Of a stretch of DNA of 64,000 bases, positions 47,481-59,297 are shown piece after piece (positions within the stretch are counted from its first letter, which is position 1; every line of letters starts with the position of its first letter). The DNA is taken from assembly GCF_001577835.2 (NCBI RefSeq), contig NC_029543.1, positions 1,128,199-1,192,198 on the forward strand, given 5' to 3'. The DNA is from Coturnix japonica (lineage: Eukaryota > Chordata > Aves > Galliformes > Phasianidae). A program made the translations under genes and the position numbers. The notes under the pieces are model-generated. The model was given only the letters and a program-made list of their open reading frames with translations. It was not told the DNA's origin and ran no database searches.

Positions 47481-49230
47481 CTCCCCACCCACCCCCCATC
47501 CCCGGGGCTGCTTGTGATGCCCAGTGCTGGGGAGGGGCACGGGGGTCTCGGTGCCCTCCGATGCGCGCAGAGCTGCAGGTGCAACCTCCAGCCCGAACGT
47601 GCTTCACTCCAGCCTCACCCCCAGCCTTTCTGCCGGGCTCCCGACCCGCAGTCCTCCCCACTGCTTTTTCTCCATCCCTTCTGGCACAAGGAAGGGTCTC
47701 CCCGTGCTCCCGTTGCCCCCCAGCCTTGCAGGTCCATACCCCAAGGCCCTGCTTGTCCCCCTCTCTCCGCATCCTCGATTTTAGGGCTAGGCGGATTCTC
47801 CTGTCAAAAATCCCAGGGTTGATTGATTTAAATGCAAATGTTACCGGGGTTGTGTTTCTCGGGGAAATGGAGCAGGCAGCAGTCACAGCACACAGCTCCT
47901 ATCGCGTTCCAGAATAGCAGCTTCCTGCTCCAGACCCTGAGCACTCTTGTGCCAGTTTCCTAATCCACTCGCAAAGTGGATTGAGCTAAAACCCGACGAA
48001 AGATGCTCTAATTCCCACCGTGTTCGCTCGAGGGAGTGATTGCAGGAGAGCAGCTGCTCTGTAAATTCATGCCCAGCTTTAACCGGAGATGGGTGGTTTG
48101 TTGGTTTGGTTGGGGTTTTGGTTTTTTTTTTTTCCTTTTGGGAAGGAGGAAAGAGCAAACAGGAGGAGAGAGGATGACAGGAACAGGCAAAGCGCCTGCA
48201 AAATACCCGGAGCAGATCTGCTAGGCAGCTTCATGGCACCCCAAATGTGAGCCATGGGGCAAGCAAGGGATGTGAGATGGCCAGAAAGGAGCAACCTGGG
48301 CCCTCCTGAAGGCTCCTGCACCCTGCTCAGGTGCAGACCCTCCGTGGCTTAGCACCATGGTTGGGGATGCGATGCCCACAGGGTTGAGGAGTGAACCCCA
48401 TCCTCTGCTCTGAGGGCTGTATGGAGCACTGTGAGGGCTGTATGCAGAGAGGAAAGTTCCTGCAAGCACCTCTCGCAACCAAACCACAAGGAATTTCTAA
48501 AAGCCAACAGGAAAAGCTGAGCTGGCCATCAGCTCACAGCTCCTCACTGTGATGTGTGCCTCCAAAGCCAGGGCAGAGCCTGTTGCTGGCCTTGCATGCA
48601 GAAATGCAGGCGATGAACCCCATGCTGACCCATGCATGCCATGCTGCACTGCCTGGCTGTGCCCATGCAACCACTGCAGCCAGCACAGAGCAATGCCTTC
48701 CAGCCCCATCTGCACCACAGGGCTCAGGGCTGTGCATCCCAAAGCTCTGCTCCAGCATCACACGGGATGGAGCCAGCATCCCCACATGGCAGAGGTGGCT
48801 ACTGCTCCCGTGGGGCTCCTTGTGGCTTTTGGAGGATACAGAAATAACCCTGTGTGTATGGGATGCACTCAGCACTGAGCTCGAGGGTGATGCTCTCCAG
48901 CACAGCACTGCCATACAGTGAGGAAGCAGCCTGAGCACAGGGAGCAGCCGTGTTCCCAGCGACTCGGGCAAGCAGGAGGCAAGGCAGCTTGGAGTGAGAG
49001 CTTTCTGTGTTGGCTTTCTGGTTTCTTTTTACTTAAACATCAGCAAATTTAGCTTTTATTGTTATTATTAATTTATTTTTCTTCCTGGGAGAGGAGGTGG
49101 AGGAGGAGAGGAAAGCACTGAGTTCTGTTTCATGCCCTGAAGCTGTTTGGCATTGATGGCCCCAGGGTGGAAGTTGGCTTTGTGCAACAGGGTGAGCAGG
49201 GATGGCACTGGGGTCCCACTGTTGTCAGCT

Positions 49231-49276
49231 CATCCCATCCCATCCCATCCCATCCCATCCCATCCCATCCCATCCA
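49231..49276. repeat. (CATCC)n microsatellite
   Basis: About nine perfect CATCC units are followed by a degenerate tail to about 49,335. Confidence 0.95.
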
Positions 49277-51170
49277 TCTCCTCCTATCCCATCCCACCCC
49301 AACCCACTGATCCCATCCCCATCTCATTCCATCCCACAGGGCACATCTCTACCCCAAGCACACAGAGGGATCTGGGTTCCTCCAGACACAACCAGCTGCT
49401 TTCTCATCCCCAAGCCTTTGCTGTAGCCCTGGAAATAAGGCTGGGAACACAGAGCACGTGGCTGAAAGTGTTTCGCGTGGGCAGCGGTAATTCCCATGCC
49501 GTCAGCTTGCTGTGCTGTGGGCAGCCCAGGCAGCACCAGCAGCATCTTCCCATCTCCACATTGCACATCTCTGCATGCAGGGCCAGGCAGGGCCATCCCT
49601 GAGCTCTCTCCCTGCTGTGTTCACCCCCTCAGGTGGTGCAGAAGATACATAGATATATATCCATGCCCCGTGCCTCAGTTTCCCCATCTGTAAAGAGGGA
49701 GAGTGATTGTAGGAGAGCAGCTGCTGGAGTTTCTCATGCTGCTGTGAGTTTGGTTGTGCTGTGCCCATCAGCCCCATCCCACTGTGCCCTCCCTCAACAT
49801 CCCCAAACACACACACACACAGTGGGACCCAAACAGCTCTCCGGTGGGTTTGGGGTGCAGAACGGGCGCTTTCCATTCTATGGTTTTGCTTTTTCGGTTG
49901 GTTGGTTGAAGTCACATCTCTGCTCTTTTTCTTAAGCCTGAGCAGCTCGGACATGTAGTGCTGGAGCTCCTCGTTCAGCTCCTGACACGTCAGCCAAAAT
50001 AGCAGCGGCCGCATACAGCCGGGGAGAGGGACAAGTGTTGCTGAGAATTAAAATGACAGATCCCAGTGTCACAGTCTCGGAGGGTTTTGTGCTTTATTAA
50101 GCAACAGTGAGTTCATGGGAAAGGACTTTCACCCGGAGCGCTGGTTGTGTTGATAAGAAAAGCAAACTGGGGGCTATCTTTAGGTTCAGCTGTATGACAT
50201 GGGGTGGCGAGACGGGCATCCTCATAGCCCCACAGCATCCTCCAACCCCTCTGCGGCCTCATCCCAGGGGCTGAGCAACTGCTGTCGCTTGCAGCCAGCC
50301 ATGAAAACATCCCCAAAAGGAGGAAATCCCACTGCTTCCATGGCAGGATGCTGGGAACCTTGGGCTGTAGCAGTGGGGCTGTGGGCAATGTGACCCCACT
50401 GTGTGGCTGTAGTGGTGCTGATGGTGCTCCAGTCTCTGCCTGGTGGTCCTGCAAGTGGTTCCCTCTTAGGTTTGGTTTCCCCTCAGATGTTGTTTTAATA
50501 GATTGCTGCCCTAGGGTCTCCCTCTGCCTGCCACCCCCTCCTATTAAAAATTCATCCTTCTGCCAGATACCGTTGCTACAGGAAGAGGGGGAGAAATAAA
50601 GGAGGAGGGTGAATATTTAATAGGAAGAACATTTTGCAGTGACTCTGTGCTTCTCCCCAGCTTTCCAACTACCTCCAAACCCCTTTACTCCAGTGCAGAG
50701 CATCGCCCTAATGACTGCAGCTCACTGCTTCCCACTTCCCAAGCCCAAATCCTGGAGCATGACCCTGGTAATTGAACACTAATTAAGGAGGGAAAACAAG
50801 CTGCACCCTGCATTTGCAATCCGCAGAAGTAACATAAATGAGATCTAAACGGTGACCTTTTTACTGAAGCAGGGGTGTTAACCAAGCATGACAAATGGAA
50901 GGGGAAAAAAAAAAAGGAAAAGACAAAACACTGCTGCATTTTGTAATCCCAGCTCCTCTGTGCACAGCTGTGGTGGGGACTTCGCTGTGTGGGGCTCAGC
51001 AAGTGGTGCTCGGGGCTGCAGGATGTCCCCATGCAGTGCTGGGGCTTTGCTATGTGCTGCTTCCTCCCACCCCTCACACCAACATCCCACAGCAGCTGGA
51101 AAACTCAGTCTGCACATTGTTTGCTGCTGCAGTCACAAATGCAGAAGGAGTTTGCCTTCGAGTTCTCTCT

Positions 51171-51229
51171 GGGTTGTAGGATTGGACTCGATGGTCCTTA
51201 TGGGTCCCTTCCAACTCGGGTTATTGTAG
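51171..51229 (+). mobile_element. CR1 LINE 3'-end fragment
   Basis: GGTTGTAGGATTGGACTCGA, TGGTCCTTATGGGTCCCTTC and CAACTCGG match the 3' end of a CR1 subfamily. It is a very short remnant. Confidence 0.75.
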
Positions 51230-51915
51230 CACCTCATCTCCTTCCCATCATCACTGACTGTGCCCCCCCCTCCCAGGGATGGTTTTCCAAACCCTTTCCT
51301 TTTTGCAGACTGCTCCTCTTTTTGCAGGCACATCACTAAGACAAATGAGCTGATTCCTCCAAACAAACTCACATCCCCCCCATCGCCCCCGCATTGGGTC
51401 GGTGCTGTCATGCATTTCTCCAGAAGGGAAAGGTCAGCCTGCAGCCCGGCCAGCTGGGAGCCCTGACATTAATTACACTAATGAGGGAAAGGCTCCGGCT
51501 CATTGCTCTGTGCTCCTGGCTGCAGTGCCATGGGGACAGAGGGACCAGGGCTGGATTTTGGGGTTCCTGCAGCATTCTGAGTGCTCTGCGTGCTGGTTTT
51601 GCTGCAGGTTTGCAGGCTCTGCATAGGGACAGTGAGCCCCAGGGTGACAGTGATGAGGGGCAGTTGGTGCATGGGAAGGGACCCATTCCATGGGGATTAA
51701 AATGCAGACACACACACACACATAAAAAAAACCCTGAAGTAACCTGAACCGGAGGTTGCTAAGTGACGTAAGAGTAACCAAAAATAAATGCCAAGAGCAT
51801 CAGTTGAGACCCTCATCACTCAGATGTGTGGGAGCAGCAGGCTCTGTAATGGAGGCAGGGGGTTAAGGCCATTGCTTTCTTCTTCACCGGTGGGGTTTTG
51901 CTTATCAATGAGCAC

Positions 51916-52051
51916 TTAGGGTTAAGGATAGGCATTAGGGCTTTAGGGTTACTGTTAGGGCCAGGATTTTAGCATTAGAGGGTTATGCTTAGGGCTTTGT
52001 TGTTAGGGTTGGAGTTAGTTTTAGGGTTAGGGCTTTGGGGTTAGGGTTAGA
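51916..52051. repeat. Degenerate interstitial telomere-like (TTAGGG)n repeat
   Basis: About nine exact TTAGGG hexamers in 136 bp are separated by related variants (TTAAGG, TTAGAGGG, TTTGGGG). The units are diverged, so this is an old interstitial tract and not a functional telomere. Confidence 0.85.
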
Positions 52052-52801
52052 GTGGCTCACAGGAGGCTGCAGGGCACAGCCACTGTCCTCACCTCAGCTC
52101 TAGTGATCTGTTAGCTGGAAAGAGCTCTATTTCCACTCAAAGGGAGTTCTTAAATCCCCTCTTGCTTAATTACTAGCAAATTAAACTTGATCTTCCCTGA
52201 GGTTGATGCCCCATGCCAAGAATGGGGTTGGGAATGCTATGCCCCAAGGGGCAGAGACCCAAGCAAGGGTCACAGGTTTGGATGCTGTATGGGAAATCAC
52301 AGCTTGAACCTCTGATTAATCAGCTGAGGCAAGTGTTGGGTCAGCTGTGGGAGCACAGGTGAGAGTAATGGAGCTGTGCTCCTGGAAGGGGTGGACTTTG
52401 ACTCCACCTCCTCTAAGACCTCATTTAAGGGCTGACCACCACTGAGGCAGCATCTCTTGGAGATTGTTCCCCAATGGAGGCTGCTTCAGCTTTCTGGTCA
52501 AGGCATCAATATTGGTGAGTTTTGCTTTGCTAATAACCTTTGACTATCTACCATCATCTTTGTTAACATCTTTATATTAGCCTCCCTTACAGATGCCCAT
52601 CTGCTTGTCAGATCTTCCTATGTGATTACATGCATATGTATAACGAGGGGAGGTACAACAGCCGGCTCGCACATTGGGGTGGAGCAAAGCTAAGTCTGCT
52701 CCCCCTCTCTGGGATGTGACTGCGCTTTGGCCTTCGGGTGTATCTGTTTGGGATGCTGTAGGAGAGGATTCATGCTGTTTTCCCTGTGCTATTTTACCCA
52801 G

Positions 52802-52896
52802 AGGAGCGGGCTCTGGCCGTGCTGCACACTTCACCATGTAAACCTGCCCAGCCTCGCAGATGCCAGCTGTCAGTGCAGCCCTGGACCTGCAGAACG
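52802..52896 (+). other. Candidate extra 5' UTR exon of LINGO3 with a start-stop uORF
   Basis: A good acceptor (TTTTCCCTGTGCTATTTTACCCAG) precedes 95 bases that end in AGAACG before GTGAGTACG, a strong donor. The exon contains CACCATGTAA at 52,833-52,841, a minimal ATG-TAA open frame in good Kozak context, so it is unlikely to be coding for LINGO3. Placement in LINGO3 rests only on position and strand. Confidence 0.35.
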
Positions 52897-55507
52897 GTGA
52901 GTACGGGGGGTCTATTGGTGGGGGATTGGGCTCTGGGTGCTCCTCGTGGCATTGGTTCTGCACCACTGGGAGTTCAGTGCTGCTGCGTCCAGGTTTATTC
53001 TATAGAATGGCTGAGAAATCTCTGCCCATTGCCCCAAGTGGAGAGCTCGGGGTTTTGGGAGCCTTTTTGGGACTGTAGATGGGAATGGTGTTGCTCTCCT
53101 GCTCCCACAGCCATAGCTGATGCCCTGAAGCTGCCAATCTGGGGACCAACGCCAGCATCTCATGCTCCAAATGTCCTCATTCTCTGCAGCTCCCGGCATG
53201 GAGGAGCCATTGGGGCAGCACAGTGGGAGCCCCCGGGCTGCTCTGCTTTTGGGTGCAGGGCTGTATCCTCTGGAAAAGCAAATCTGTACTGCTTCCTACC
53301 CAGGTCTGCTGCATCCATCCACCCACCTGGCTGCCTGGACCAGTGTGGGTTTGAGATCTGCTCTGCATAGGACTGAGACGATGTCCCCAGCCCCCAGTCT
53401 GCCTCCCCTTATTAAAGCAAGGCTGGTTGGGTCTAGGTTGCAATATACACCCCTGCCTGGCAGGATGAGGATATGCATTGCAATGTTGAGTGTTATTTCC
53501 CCCCTCAGTGGCATTTTACTCTTTGCTCGCTGCTCCCATGATCATCACCGGGATGGCGATAGCATTTCAAACACAGCAGCTGTAGACGTGCCTTAAAAAA
53601 GGCATCCAGCCCCAGACTGATGCTGAGCAGAGCTGAAGGGCAGACGGATCGCAGTGCCCTATGGGGACCTCTGCCCTGAGTGGGTTTTTCCAGCAGGATG
53701 GGTGCAGTGGATCAGCAGCTGCTGCCCCTCTGTGCCCACTGACTTGTTTTCCCATGGAAAGCAGAGCGGTCCTGACGGGCTCAGGCTGTTTTCCACCCAT
53801 GGCTGACTTTCCACCCTGTCTTCAGAGCAGACATCTGTCTGTCCGGCTGCCTTGTCAGTCTGTTCCTCCTGCCCATAAATCCATCTGTCTGCTCAAATCA
53901 GAGCTTTGGCAATGATGCAGTGCCCGTGGGGGGCAGTTGGCCCCATATAGCCCTGCCCAGGTCCTGTAGCATCCCAAGGACCTTATGCCAGTATCCATCC
54001 CTCAGGTGTTGATCTGGGGGGGACTTCTGTGCCCCTTAATCATCCTTGTTGGCTGCATTAGGAACAGCACCTCACACTGCATGGGGTGCTGCCAGGTGAG
54101 GAATGCAGAGGTTTCACCAACCCAGCGATCCCAGCTTGGGAGCCTGAGCTTAAAGCACAGCCCCATCCAGTTGAATGGAAGTGCTGGACCAAACTGGAGC
54201 ATTCCTGGGGCAGCGGCAGTAAAATCCTCAGCACCCGGAGCCTGTACCCACCCAGGGTGAGTGTGGGGGCTCCTCATGCCCCTGAGCAGCATCATTAATC
54301 AGCTCTCTGAAAGGTGGATAATTACAGCGTATGCTGTTCTGAAATGGTTATTAATCATCCTGCTCCCGCACTTCATTTATCACAAAGCTGCCTGGCTTAG
54401 AGGGAAGGCACAGGGTCCCCTCCCTGGGTGGCTGGTGATGAGGTGGCAGAGTGGTCTGGGTGCTGCATTGGGTGATGTGTCTGCAGGAGGTGGGTGGCAG
54501 CAGGAGGTGGTTCCTGTCACCATCCCCAGCACAGCCTGGGGATCCCATGCTTGGAGATCCAGCGAGCCACCCCTCCATGCAAATCCATCTGAGTGTGCTG
54601 TGCCAGTTGCAATGAGCAGACCATTAAGTTTTGGGGAAATAACCACAGAAAGCCACAGGGATACAGGCTTCTGCAAGTTAAAACTCCTTGCACAGCAGAA
54701 ACTCACTGGGAGAGCCTCAATGATAACCTGGGGTACTACCTGGGCCCCCACTACTCCCCCATTTCTCCCCTTCCAAAGCCTTGGAGAGCAATGAAGACAC
54801 TCATGATGGAATACCAACCACCTGCACCCGCTGCAGTGACCTTTTGGAAACGTTGTACTTTGTGGTCGTATGGAAATGTCTTCTCTCCAGAGAGCATCTT
54901 GCAGAGATAGAGATTCAGACGTGATGTCTATCAAGAAGAGGAGCAGATTGCGGCCAATCTGTGGCTGCCTGCACGGTGTTGCCTGGGCCACGCGCTCAAC
55001 AATCATAAGGTTGTCTCTAAAAATAAGCGGTGCCTTCTTTGGGGCTGTCTCCTTGGTGTTGGGAATCCTTCATTCTGGGGCCTTGCAGCCGTTGCGAGGG
55101 TTGGGGGTTTCCACGTGGTGGTGAGCAGAGCCTGGAAATGAAGTGACCCAGTAAATCTGTTGGGATGCATGGAGATGGAAGCGCTTGATTCCCAGCAGCC
55201 CCTGATGGGATTAGGAATAACTCCATTTGGTAATTCTCCATCTCAGCTCTGCTGATTGATTTTCTTCCTTTCTGCATTCAGCTCGCCCCGTTTCAGCTGG
55301 ATGGTTCTTGTGCTGGTGTTGCTAATTGCCTGATGGCCAGAGCATCATCAGGGCGGTGCAGGGAGGCTGCTGGCCTCACGTCACCCCCAGGTCTCTGTCT
55401 CTGTTCTCCTCTCACCTCCTGTGCTCCTGCCATCAGCTGCTCTGATTCTGCACCCCAGATCAGGTGGAGGAGCTAGGTAGACCAAGAGCCTGTGACCATC
55501 AGGTGCC

Positions 55508-55625
55508 TTGTTGAAGCCCAGAGAGGTTGTGAATGCCCCATCCATCCCTGGAGGTGTTCAAGGCCAGGTTGGATGGGGACCTGGGCAACCTGATCTAGTA
55601 TTAGGTATAGAGGTTGGAGGCTCTG
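55508..55625 (+). mobile_element. CR1 LINE fragment
   Basis: CATCCCTGGAGGTGTTCAAG, GCCAGGTTGGATGGGGACCT and GGGCAACCTGATCTAGTATT are in CR1 order. It lacks a clear terminal repeat. Confidence 0.85.
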
Positions 55626-57254
55626 CATGCAGCGGGGGGGGGGCTGGAAATTTGTGATGCAGTCTGAGCCATTCTGTGTTCTTTGAAGCCACCAGGGGTG
55701 GCTCTGCTTAATATCTCAATCATCTGGAGGAGACTGAGTGGCACTAAGTGGGGAGGGAGTGTCAATCTGCCTGAGGGAAGGATCAATCCCTATGGAGGAT
55801 CGCTGGGATGAGGCCAATGGGATGATATTCCACAAGACCAAGTGCTGAGTCCCAAATTTTGGTCCCAAAAGCCCTATGCAGTGCTGCAGGTGTGGGGCTG
55901 AGCAGCAAAGATGTGAGTTGGCAGCTGTGGGTGCTGCTGGGCATAGGGCTGGGACTCCCTTGGGTGCTGCTAAAGCACAGTCTGAGGAGGAAAATGGCTT
56001 TGAGCAGCAGTCTCTGAGGGCAGCCCCAGTGGGACCATTCTGCGAGCAGATGCAAGAATAAAACAAGACATTGCTTCTGCTGAAGTGGTTGTACTTGCAT
56101 GTTGTCAAAGCAGGGGAGCCTAGAAATGTCAAGACTGGCTTGTTTTCTGGTCTTTATTCAGAAAAGGAGAGACCTGAGAGCTGAGGAGCCACCTCTGCAC
56201 AGCTCTGCAGCACTGCTCAGCTGCTCCATCACTGCTCCATGGCCATGCTGCAGCCTGGGCTGTCTTGGCTCTGCTCCCCAGCCCAGCAAGCAGCAGGCGT
56301 GTTATTTTTAAAAACAAATTAAACGCAATGAGCAGCCTCTATCTAGGCCTTCAAGTTGAATCTTAATTGGCCTCGCTCCCCAGAGGCCAGGCAAGCCCCG
56401 GAGATGGTGATGCTACGGCAGTAATGAGCTATTAATAACCCATAGTGACTTCTCCTGCAGGTTGTGTCTGGGTGCATCCTTCCCAGGTTGAGGAGAGGAG
56501 GAAAAGAGCCACTCAGACCACAAGGGTGAAGTCAAAGTGTGAGCACGCAGCTCCTCATGGATCCCAAAAGCAATAGGAATGCATGGCTAGGAAGTGGGGA
56601 AAGCAGTGGGATCTGTGATCCCACCCTCCATAGGGCCCTACTTAGCACCGCACAGCCCCATGCTGATGCCTTGTGGATGATGGTGATTCTTTCCCTCCTG
56701 GTTCAGAGAGACAGGGAAGCATGGCGAAATTAAGACATGTAAAAAGAAGTCTTTAAAAGATAATCTCCCATGGCTCCTAAATTGCACTGAGCAATGGGTT
56801 TACTGCTGGAGAATTGCTTGGCTTGTATAATAGGATCAGGGCTGGAAATTATCCACAGAGATGGCATCCTTCCCCACGCTGTGGGCACAAAGAGGATTGG
56901 GAACCTCCCTGTGCAAAGGCTGGATCCTGTAGCATTCCAGAAGCAGCCCACAGCACTCTGTCCAATCTGATTAATTAGGTTAATGACAGATCTTTGTTTG
57001 GGAAAGGTGGTTGATGAGCTTTGCAGCAGCACTGGGATCTCTGGCAGATTTGGAGCAAAGGAGGGAAGTGTTTGCAGTTAGTTTGGTCCCCAGGCCACAA
57101 GAAGAGGTCAATGATGTTTCCTGCAAGGTGAGAACCTTCTCAGGGCCATGGACCATGGTTTGGGGTACTCCAAAGGAGGAGTTTTTCAGCTGTAACTCAC
57201 AGCCCAGTGATCTCAATAGAACTTGCTGCTCACAGCTCTCTTTTTCCTTTCCAG

Positions 57255-57288
57255 GTGTATGGGAGAATGGTAGAGAGCCCGTAAGACC
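57255..57288 (+). other. LINGO3: LINGO3 5' UTR part of the coding exon
   Basis: A strong acceptor (CTCTTTTTCCTTTCCAG) ends at 57,254, 34 bases before the first ATG, with a stop codon in frame at 57,271. This supports a spliced 5' UTR. Confidence 0.75.
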
Positions 57289-59106
57289 ATGCTCTACACC
57301 ATGACATGTTGGCTCCCGGTCCTGGTCCTCCACCTGGTCCTCCTGAGCCCACTGCAGGTGGCAGCCTGCCCTGCTCGCTGCGAGTGTGCCCCGCAGATCA
57401 AGTCAGTGGTGTGTCACCGCAAGCGGCTCACTGCCATCCCCGAGGGCATCCCCACCGAGACCAAGATCCTGGAGCTCAACAAGAACCGCATCCGCTGCCT
57501 GAACCCAGGGGATCTCTCCCCATACCCCTTGTTGGAGGAGCTGGACTTCAGCGAGAACATCATCACCAATGTGGAGCCAGGAGCCTTCAGCAACTTGTTC
57601 AACCTGCAGACTCTGAGGCTGAGGGGGAACCAGCTCAAGCTCATCCCCCCGGGGGTCTTCACCAAGCTGACCAACCTCACCCTTCTGGACATCAGCGAGA
57701 ACAAACTCGTTATCCTTTTGGACTACATGTTCCAGGACCTAAGGAACCTGAAGAGCCTGGAGGTGGGTGATAACGACCTGGTGTACATCTCCCAACGCGC
57801 CTTCTCGGGGCTGCTCGGCCTGGAGCAACTGACCATTGAGAAGTGCAACCTGACCTCCATCTCAGCCGAATCACTCTCCTACCTCCAGAACCTCGAGGTG
57901 CTGCGGCTCCGGCACCTCAGCATCTCTGCACTGGAGGAGCAGAACTTCAAGAAGCTCTACAACCTCCTGCAGCTGGAAATTGACAACTGGCCGCTGCTGG
58001 AAGACATCTCACCCACCAGCTTCCAAGGTCTGAACCTCACCTCGCTCTCCATCACCTACACCAACATCACAGCCGTGCCCACTGCTGCCTTGAGGAACCT
58101 GGTGTACCTCCGCTACCTAAACCTGTCCTACAACCCCATTAGCACTGTGCTGAAGGGCTCCTTTAAAGACCTCATCCGGCTCCAGGAGCTGCATATCGTG
58201 GGTGCTCTCTTGGTGTCCGTGGAGCCGCAGGCTTTCTCTGGTCTGAGACAAATCCGTCTGCTCAACCTCTCCAGCAACTTTCTCTCCACGTTGGAGGAGA
58301 GCACCTTCCACTCTGTGAACACACTGGAGACCCTGAGGGTGGACAGGAACCCCCTGGCCTGTGACTGCCGCCTCCTCTGGATCCTACAGCGACGGAAGAC
58401 GCTCAACTTTGATGGCCAACAGCCCATGTGCTCCACACCTCCCGAAATCCAGGGAAACGCTCTTCGTGACTTCCCCGACTCCGTGCTCTTTGAGTACTTC
58501 ACCTGCCAGAAACCCAAGATCAGGGATCGGAAGCTGCAGCACGTGACGGCCCGTGAAGGGCAGTCCGTGTCCTTCCTATGCCGGGCGGATGGGGAGCCGG
58601 AGCCCTCCATCGTCTGGGTGTCCCCTCAGCACCGCATGATCACCACGCGCAGCATGGGGAGAGCAACCGTACTGCCAGGGGGCACCCTGGAGATCCGCTT
58701 TGCCCAAGTGCAGGACAGTGGTACCTATATCTGTATTGCCAGCAATGCAGGGGGCAACGACACCTATTTTGCTACTCTGACGGTCAAGGGACACCCAAAC
58801 GATGGCTCCTCCAATGCCAACCGGACTTTGTACCTCAATGAGTTCAATGACACCTACCACAACGACACGCAGGTCTTCTTGAAGTTCACGCTGGATCTCA
58901 AGACCATCCTGGTGTCCACGGCCATGGGCTGCATCACCTTCCTCGGTGTGGTCCTCTTTTGCTTCCTGCTCCTCTTCGTCTGGAGCCGGGGCCGAGGGCA
59001 GCACAAGAACAATTTCTCAGTGGAGTATTCCTTCCGGAAGGTGGATGGACCCACCACCACCACAGGCCAAGGAGGAGCCAGGAAGTTCAACATGAAGATG
59101 ATCTGA
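57289..59106 (+). CDS. LINGO3: LINGO3, leucine-rich repeat and Ig-like domain-containing Nogo receptor-interacting protein 3
   Basis: A type I cell-surface protein of 605 residues in one exon. Residues 1 to about 26 are a signal peptide. CPARCEC (27-33) opens the LRR N-cap, about twelve leucine-rich repeats follow to about 350, and [11 protein letters not shown] (354-364) starts the LRR C-cap. An Ig-I domain spans about 410-500 (Cys431, Trp443, DSGTYIC at 476-482). The membrane segment is about 540-565 and the tail ends RKFNMKMI, as in LINGO paralogues. About ten N-glycosylation sequons are present. Features shared with LINGO3 rather than LINGO1 as I recall them are [22 protein letters not shown], the tail [18 protein letters not shown], and the adjacent PEAK3. 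An in-frame TAG at 57,271 limits the start to ATG 57,289 or 57,301; the second matches the mammalian start (601 residues). The LINGO family acts in neuronal receptor complexes; LINGO3's own role is less clear. Confidence 0.95.
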   Translation: MLYTMTCWLPVLVLHLVLLSPLQVAACPARCECAPQIKSVVCHRKRLTAIPEGIPTETKILELNKNRIRCLNPGDLSPYPLLEELDFSENIITNVEPGAFSNLFNLQTLRLRGNQLKLIPPGVFTKLTNLTLLDISENKLVILLDYMFQDLRNLKSLEVGDNDLVYISQRAFSGLLGLEQLTIEKCNLTSISAESLSYLQNLEVLRLRHLSISALEEQNFKKLYNLLQLEIDNWPLLEDISPTSFQGLNLTSLSITYTNITAVPTAALRNLVYLRYLNLSYNPISTVLKGSFKDLIRLQELHIVGALLVSVEPQAFSGLRQIRLLNLSSNFLSTLEESTFHSVNTLETLRVDRNPLACDCRLLWILQRRKTLNFDGQQPMCSTPPEIQGNALRDFPDSVLFEYFTCQKPKIRDRKLQHVTAREGQSVSFLCRADGEPEPSIVWVSPQHRMITTRSMGRATVLPGGTLEIRFAQVQDSGTYICIASNAGGNDTYFATLTVKGHPNDGSSNANRTLYLNEFNDTYHNDTQVFLKFTLDLKTILVSTAMGCITFLGVVLFCFLLLFVWSRGRGQHKNNFSVEYSFRKVDGPTTTTGQGGARKFNMKMI

Positions 59107-59239
59107 GCCTCTCCAAAGGAGAACCATTGGCTGCAGCCTGGCCCCAGGCACAGCTGTGGCACAATGGGGCCAGGGGGGGGCATGGGGGCATCAATGATGT
59201 CTTGGGGCATCAACAGGGCCAGCACCGCTGTCAGGGACC

Positions 59240-59297
59240 GAGGGCTGTTGGACTGGATGATCTTGGAGGTCTTTTCAGACCTTAATGATTCTGTGTT
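59240..59297 (+). mobile_element. CR1 LINE 3'-end fragment in the LINGO3 3' UTR
   Basis: GGCTGTTGGACTGGATGATC, TTGGAGGTCTTTTCAGACCT and TAATGATTCTGTG form a typical CR1 3' end in the same orientation as LINGO3. Confidence 0.85.

Larger units (their letters stand above)
47420..57254 (+). other. Probable LINGO3 5' intron
   Basis: This stretch holds a (CATCC)n tract, a degenerate telomere-like repeat, CR1 pieces at 51,171-51,229 and 55,508-55,625, two candidate small 5' UTR exons (52,802-52,896, and a weaker one around 57,078-57,126), and several TAAT-rich islands (about 50,770-50,790, 54,290-54,360, 56,310-56,440). No protein-coding exon was recognised. Confidence 0.45.

Noticed and set aside
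46845-47917. Several long frames on both strands over the CpG island, up to 231 residues
   Set aside because: CpG islands have few stop codons. The Pro/Arg/Gly-rich translations show no domain, and a noncoding first exon explains the donor better.
57078-57126. A small exon-like segment just before the LINGO3 coding exon
   Set aside because: The donor (GCAAG before GTGAGA) is good, but the acceptor has a weak pyrimidine tract and the following intron would be only about 128 bp. It is mentioned only as a possible alternative UTR exon.
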